This document shows positions 15,265 to 17,834 of a stretch of DNA of 17,834 bases, in pieces. The position numbers and the translations under genes are program-made. The notes under the pieces are model-generated. The model had not been told where the DNA came from. It saw only the letters and a list, made by a program, of their open reading frames with translations, and searched no databases. Position 1 is the first letter of the stretch, and every line of letters starts with the position of its first letter. The stretch lies in NCBI GenBank assembly GCA_032128415.1, contig JAQBGW010000118.1:1-17834 (forward strand), written 5' to 3'. Source of the DNA: Ga0077527 sp032128415. Lineage in GTDB: Bacteria; Pseudomonadota; Gammaproteobacteria; Burkholderiales; SG8-41.

Positions 15265-15546
15265 ATGGCCTGGTCTTACTACATCTACTATCGTGTCGAT
15301 GCCACGCATCAGGCTACGGCAGCCGCGGCCGCACGCCAATTACTGGACACAGTGAAACGGAATACCGGCATCAACGGTCGATTGCTGAAAAAGCGCAACG
15401 AAGCGCTGCTGTGGATGGAAATCTACGAAAACATCAGCGACGAGGCGAAATTCGAATGGGAACTCGCGGAAGCTGTCGCCGGTTCCGGCATAGCGGCTAC
15501 ATTGCAAACGGGCAGCGCGCGCCATATCGAGTGTTTCGCGGAATAA
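15265..15546 (+). CDS. DUF4936 family protein
   Basis: The 93-residue soluble protein begins MAWSYYIYYRVD and has the single-domain pattern of a small ferredoxin-like alpha/beta fold: strand YYIYYRV, helix ATAAAAARQLLDTVK, an RLLKKRNEALLWMEIYENI hairpin, a helix, and a C-terminal strand. This is the DUF4936 family as I know it from beta-proteobacteria; the function is unknown. A longer frame starts at 15148 but would overlap ygfZ by over 110 bases. The 2-base gap to ygfZ and 4-base gap to the NRDE gene make a three-gene operon very likely. Confidence 0.8.
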   Translation: MAWSYYIYYRVDATHQATAAAAARQLLDTVKRNTGINGRLLKKRNEALLWMEIYENISDEAKFEWELAEAVAGSGIAATLQTGSARHIECFAE

Positions 15547-15550
15547 ATTC

Positions 15551-16345
15551 ATGTGCCTGATTCTGCTTGCTTTCCGGGCACATGCGCGTTTTCCGTTGAT
15601 CGTTGCCGCCAATCGTGACGAAAATCATCTCCGCCCCGCTGCCGCCGCTGCATTCTGGGAGGATCACCCCCAGATCTATGGCGGGCGCGATCTGGAAAAG
15701 GGTGGAACCTGGATGGGCATCACGCGTGCGGGACGTTTTGCCGCGATTACCAATTACCGTGACGGCCTGCCCGTTCCGGCAGCGCCCCGCTCACGTGGCG
15801 CACTGGTCAGCGGATTTCTGACTGAAGACCAGGCGGCAGAGGATTTTGTCGGGTCAATTACTCCCGCGCAGGATCAGTATGGCGGATTCGGCTTGCTGGC
15901 CGGCGATCTGGAGTCGCTGGTGTTTTGTTCCAACCGGGGTGCGTCCATTACGACGGTTGCACCGGGCATCCATGGCCTGAGCAATCACTTGCTCGATACA
16001 CCGTGGCCAAAAATCCGTCGCGGCACTGCTGCGCTGCGTGCAGCACTCAACATCAATGATGAATCAGCGCTGACAGCCGCATTGTTTGATGTGCTGGGCG
16101 ACCGGACAGCAGCAGATTCTCCCCATCTACCCGACACCGGCATACCCCGGCAACGCGAGCGCGAACTGTCTCCGGCTTTTATCTGCGGTGAAATTTATGG
16201 CACGCGCACCTCCACGGTTATGCTGGTACATGACACCGGAGAGGTGTTGTTTCATGAAAAACGCTATGGCCCGAACGGTCTGGCGCTGGATGAAAACGCG
16301 GCGCGGTTTTCCCTCGCTGCCGGCGTCGGGTCCGCTACAGGCTGA
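15551..16345 (+). CDS. NRDE family protein (TANGO2-like)
   Basis: The 264-residue protein starts MCLILLAF and carries the naming motif NRDE at residues 21-24, then GGRDLEKGGTWMGI and FAAITNYRDG. These are the hallmarks of the NRDE/TANGO2 family, related to Ntn-hydrolase-like folds, with Cys2 exposed if the first Met is removed. The human relative has been linked to heme or lipid handling, but the bacterial role is not settled. GLSNHLLDTPWPK and a late GEIYGTRTSTV segment are also conserved. It is the third gene of the ygfZ operon. Its last 11 bases overlap the end of the GNAT gene on the other strand. Confidence 0.9.
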   Translation: MCLILLAFRAHARFPLIVAANRDENHLRPAAAAAFWEDHPQIYGGRDLEKGGTWMGITRAGRFAAITNYRDGLPVPAAPRSRGALVSGFLTEDQAAEDFVGSITPAQDQYGGFGLLAGDLESLVFCSNRGASITTVAPGIHGLSNHLLDTPWPKIRRGTAALRAALNINDESALTAALFDVLGDRTAADSPHLPDTGIPRQRERELSPAFICGEIYGTRTSTVMLVHDTGEVLFHEKRYGPNGLALDENAARFSLAAGVGSATG

Positions 16346-16769
16346 GCGTCATCGCCCGGTGTGGAATGCCGGCTTCCGCGAATTCCTCGCCATGGGCAAT
16401 AAAACCTGCACGCGCATAGAACCCGATTGCGTGCGTCTGGGCATGCAGATGTACGACAGCATCGCCCCGCGTGCGAGCGCAAGCGACTAACCAATGCAGC
16501 ACGGCCTGTCCGACGCCGCGTCGACGCCATGCGGCACTGACGGCCATACGTCCGATGTAACTGTTCGGCAACAACCGTCCGGTGCCTATCGGTAGCCCGG
16601 CTGCATCAAGTGCCAGGGCGTGCGTTGAAATCGCATCGTCCGCATCCCATTCGAGTGCTTCAGGCACTTGCTGCTCGACGATAAATACTGCGCGGCGCAA
16701 GCTCTGCAACGCGGCAAGATCGTCGTGCCATGATGCGGCGCGGACCGTGAATTTCCGAGGTGTGTGCAC
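16335..16769 (-). CDS. GNAT family N-acetyltransferase
   Basis: A 144-residue acetyltransferase moves an acetyl group from acetyl-CoA to an unknown amine. LRRAVFIVEQQVP is the N-terminal strand and helix seen in ElaA/YjcF-type members. IGRMAVSAAWRRRGVGQAVL is motif A, with the CoA-binding RRRGVG loop, and LHAQTHAIGFYARAGF is motif B. The C-terminus HRAMTL is usual. The start is GTG, with no ribosome site, and a perfect TATAAT stands only 7 bases before it, so the mRNA may be leaderless. Confidence 0.85.
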   Translation of the reverse strand: MHTPRKFTVRAASWHDDLAALQSLRRAVFIVEQQVPEALEWDADDAISTHALALDAAGLPIGTGRLLPNSYIGRMAVSAAWRRRGVGQAVLHWLVACARTRGDAVVHLHAQTHAIGFYARAGFIAHGEEFAEAGIPHRAMTLSL

Positions 16770-16790
16770 GCGCTGATTATAGTCAGCGCG
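16769..16790 (-). promoter_or_regulatory. -10 element inside a perfect inverted repeat
   Basis: The arms CGCGCTGA (16769-16776) and TCAGCGCG (16783-16790) are perfect 8-base inverted repeats that touch the GNAT start codon. On the minus strand TATAAT lies across the loop, 7 bases before the GTG. No good -35 is found 16-18 bases upstream. Confidence 0.4.
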
Positions 16791-16844
16791 GCACTCCGGG
16801 GTGGATATTGCAGAGAATCGGGCGAGGTGGCTGCGCCCGGGTTG

Positions 16845-17585
16845 TCAGATCGTCAACCCGCCACTGACTTCAATCACGGCGCCGTTGATGTAACTCGCTT
16901 CATCCGACGCGAGGAAGGCAAAGAGATCGGCGACTTCCTCGGGCTTGCCGAGGCGGCCCATCGGCACGCGTTCTTCCAGCGTGTTGATGACTTTCTCCGG
17001 GATCGATCCCAGAATGCTCGTCGCGATGAATCCGGGACACACCGCGTTGGCGCGGATACCCTTACGGCCGAGTTCACGCGCCCAGGTCTTGACCATGCCG
17101 ATGACGCCGAATTTGCTGGCGGCGTAATTGGTCTGTCCGAAATTGCCGTACAGGCCAACGATCGATGATGAGTTGAGGATCACACCGGACTGCTGCTCAA
17201 TCATCTTGTTAACGACAGCGCGGGTACAGTTATAGACGCCCTTCAGATTGATGTCGATGACGCTGTCGAACTGATCCTCGGTCATGTTTTTCAGTTGCGC
17301 ATCAGCAACGATACCGGCGTTGTTGACCAGGCAATCCACGCGACCCCATAGCGCGACAGTAGCCTTGACCATGGCTTCCAGCGACGCCATGTTGCGCACA
17401 TCGATCGCTTGGCCGAGCGCTTCTCCGCCTGCTTCCTGGCACAACTTGACCGTTTCATCGATCCATTCCTGCTTGATGTCGCACACCACGACTTTGGCGC
17501 CTTCACGGACAAACTTGAGCGCAGTGGCCTGGCCGATGCCACGGCCTGCACCGGTAATGATGGCTACCTTGTTTTTGAGACGCAT
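16845..17585 (-). CDS. SDR family oxidoreductase, FabG-like
   Basis: The 246-residue enzyme is a classical short-chain dehydrogenase close in pattern to 3-oxoacyl-ACP reductase (FabG). Visible are the cofactor loop TGAGRGIG (11-18), NNAG (88-91), Asn113, Ser140 and the catalytic YxxxK (Tyr154, Lys158), then PGFIATS and the C-terminal INGAVIEVSGGL. Asp36 at the end of strand 2 favours NAD(H), which is unusual for a biosynthetic FabG and may point to an oxidising role, for example on 3-hydroxyacyl-CoA. No fatty-acid genes are next to it in the window. The ATG has AGGAAAGG upstream. It could equally be a dedicated alcohol or polyol dehydrogenase. Confidence 0.9.
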   Translation of the reverse strand: MRLKNKVAIITGAGRGIGQATALKFVREGAKVVVCDIKQEWIDETVKLCQEAGGEALGQAIDVRNMASLEAMVKATVALWGRVDCLVNNAGIVADAQLKNMTEDQFDSVIDINLKGVYNCTRAVVNKMIEQQSGVILNSSSIVGLYGNFGQTNYAASKFGVIGMVKTWARELGRKGIRANAVCPGFIATSILGSIPEKVINTLEERVPMGRLGKPEEVADLFAFLASDEASYINGAVIEVSGGLTI

Positions 17586-17626
17586 ACCTAGCCTTTCCTG
17601 GAGGGGCTACCTGTTAACAGTTAGTT

Positions 17627-17665
17627 GCGGTGCACAATTTAGCTGATATTGGCGCAATGCACAAT
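17627..17665. repeat. Direct repeats GCRRTGCACAAT upstream of the SDR gene
   Basis: GCGGTGCACAAT (17627-17638) and GCAATGCACAAT (17654-17665) differ at two of 12 positions and are 27 bases apart, start to start. They lie 42-80 bases upstream of the SDR start and could be a regulator's binding site. Confidence 0.4.
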
Positions 17666-17736
17666 AAAACCAAGTAATGAATATAACCAATTGATATCTA
17701 AAGATTATTTAAAATACTGCGCAGCATAACGAGAGT

Positions 17737-17758
17737 GGTTGATGCATTGCATCCAACC
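17737..17758. promoter_or_regulatory. Inverted repeat with ATGCATTGCAT core
   Basis: GGTTGATGCA and TGCATCCAACC pair with one bulged base around a central T. The core shares TGCA with the direct repeats nearer the SDR gene. The site is 152-173 bases upstream of the SDR start and may be an operator, for the SDR gene or for a gene beyond the window. Confidence 0.4.
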
Positions 17759-17772
17759 TGCTTATTATTATT

Positions 17773-17802
17773 TAAGCTATTGTTTATATTGATATTTTAA
17801 TA
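17773..17802. repeat. AT-rich element, copy B
   Basis: It begins TAAGCTATTGTTT and ends ATTTTAATA, matching copy A before ygfZ, with three substitutions and one missing base. It lies near the right edge, in the same orientation as copy A, so it may precede a plus-strand gene outside the window. Confidence 0.55.
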
Positions 17803-17834
17803 GCGGTGCCCGGTGACACCTGATCAAAAAGGGT

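Overview
The window is ordinary chromosomal DNA of a Gram-negative proteobacterium, most likely a betaproteobacterium. The clues are an orphan Bug/TctC-type periplasmic binding protein, a GTP-dependent PEP carboxykinase, the cbpA-cbpM pair, a ygfX-ygfZ divergent pair, a ygfZ-DUF4936-NRDE run, and a small basic MKPNY-type protein that I recall from beta-proteobacteria. Coding regions are moderately GC-rich, with AT-rich promoter islands. I cannot name the genus. I see no rRNA, tRNA, CRISPR array, transposase, phage gene or plasmid gene.

Layout. 1-136 is an imperfect inverted-repeat intergenic element in front of a Gfo/Idh/MocA oxidoreductase (+). 1185-4853 is a minus-strand block read right to left: a CPA1 Na+/H+ antiporter, a DUF3014 membrane-anchored protein, phosphatidylserine synthase (pssA), a cysteine-free thioredoxin-like anchored protein and an 88-residue orphan membrane protein. 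Divergent from it, behind a good sigma70-type promoter, lie cbpA and cbpM (+), a DnaJ-like co-chaperone and its modulator. 6313-9423 (-) carries pckG with a clear terminator, a 53-residue basic protein, and a lytic-transglycosylase-like lipoprotein whose start codon lies in an interspersed palindromic repeat. 9605-11499 (-) is a YfcG-like glutathione transferase followed 23 bases later by an MFS transporter with its own terminator. A second MFS transporter (+) diverges from it and overlaps tail to tail with an unusual Bug-like protein (-), which in turn overlaps the end of ygfX (-). ygfZ, DUF4936 and NRDE genes (+) form a tight run divergent from ygfX. A GNAT acetyltransferase (-) and a FabG-like SDR dehydrogenase (-) close the window, followed by about 250 bases of AT-rich upstream DNA.

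How the parts fit. Several genes touch the envelope (pssA, antiporter, DUF3014, the transglycosylase-like lipoprotein), protein quality control (cbpAM) and Fe-S/redox upkeep (ygfZ, YfcG-like GST). pckG links the TCA cycle to gluconeogenesis. The ygfX/ygfZ arrangement resembles the enterobacterial ygfZ/sdhE-ygfX locus, but with sdhE absent. I find no convincing new multi-gene system. The points most worth a second look are the repeat that supplies a lipoprotein's start, the duplicated AT-rich promoter-like element, the repeats upstream of the SDR gene, the Bug/YgfX overlap and the unexplained small proteins.
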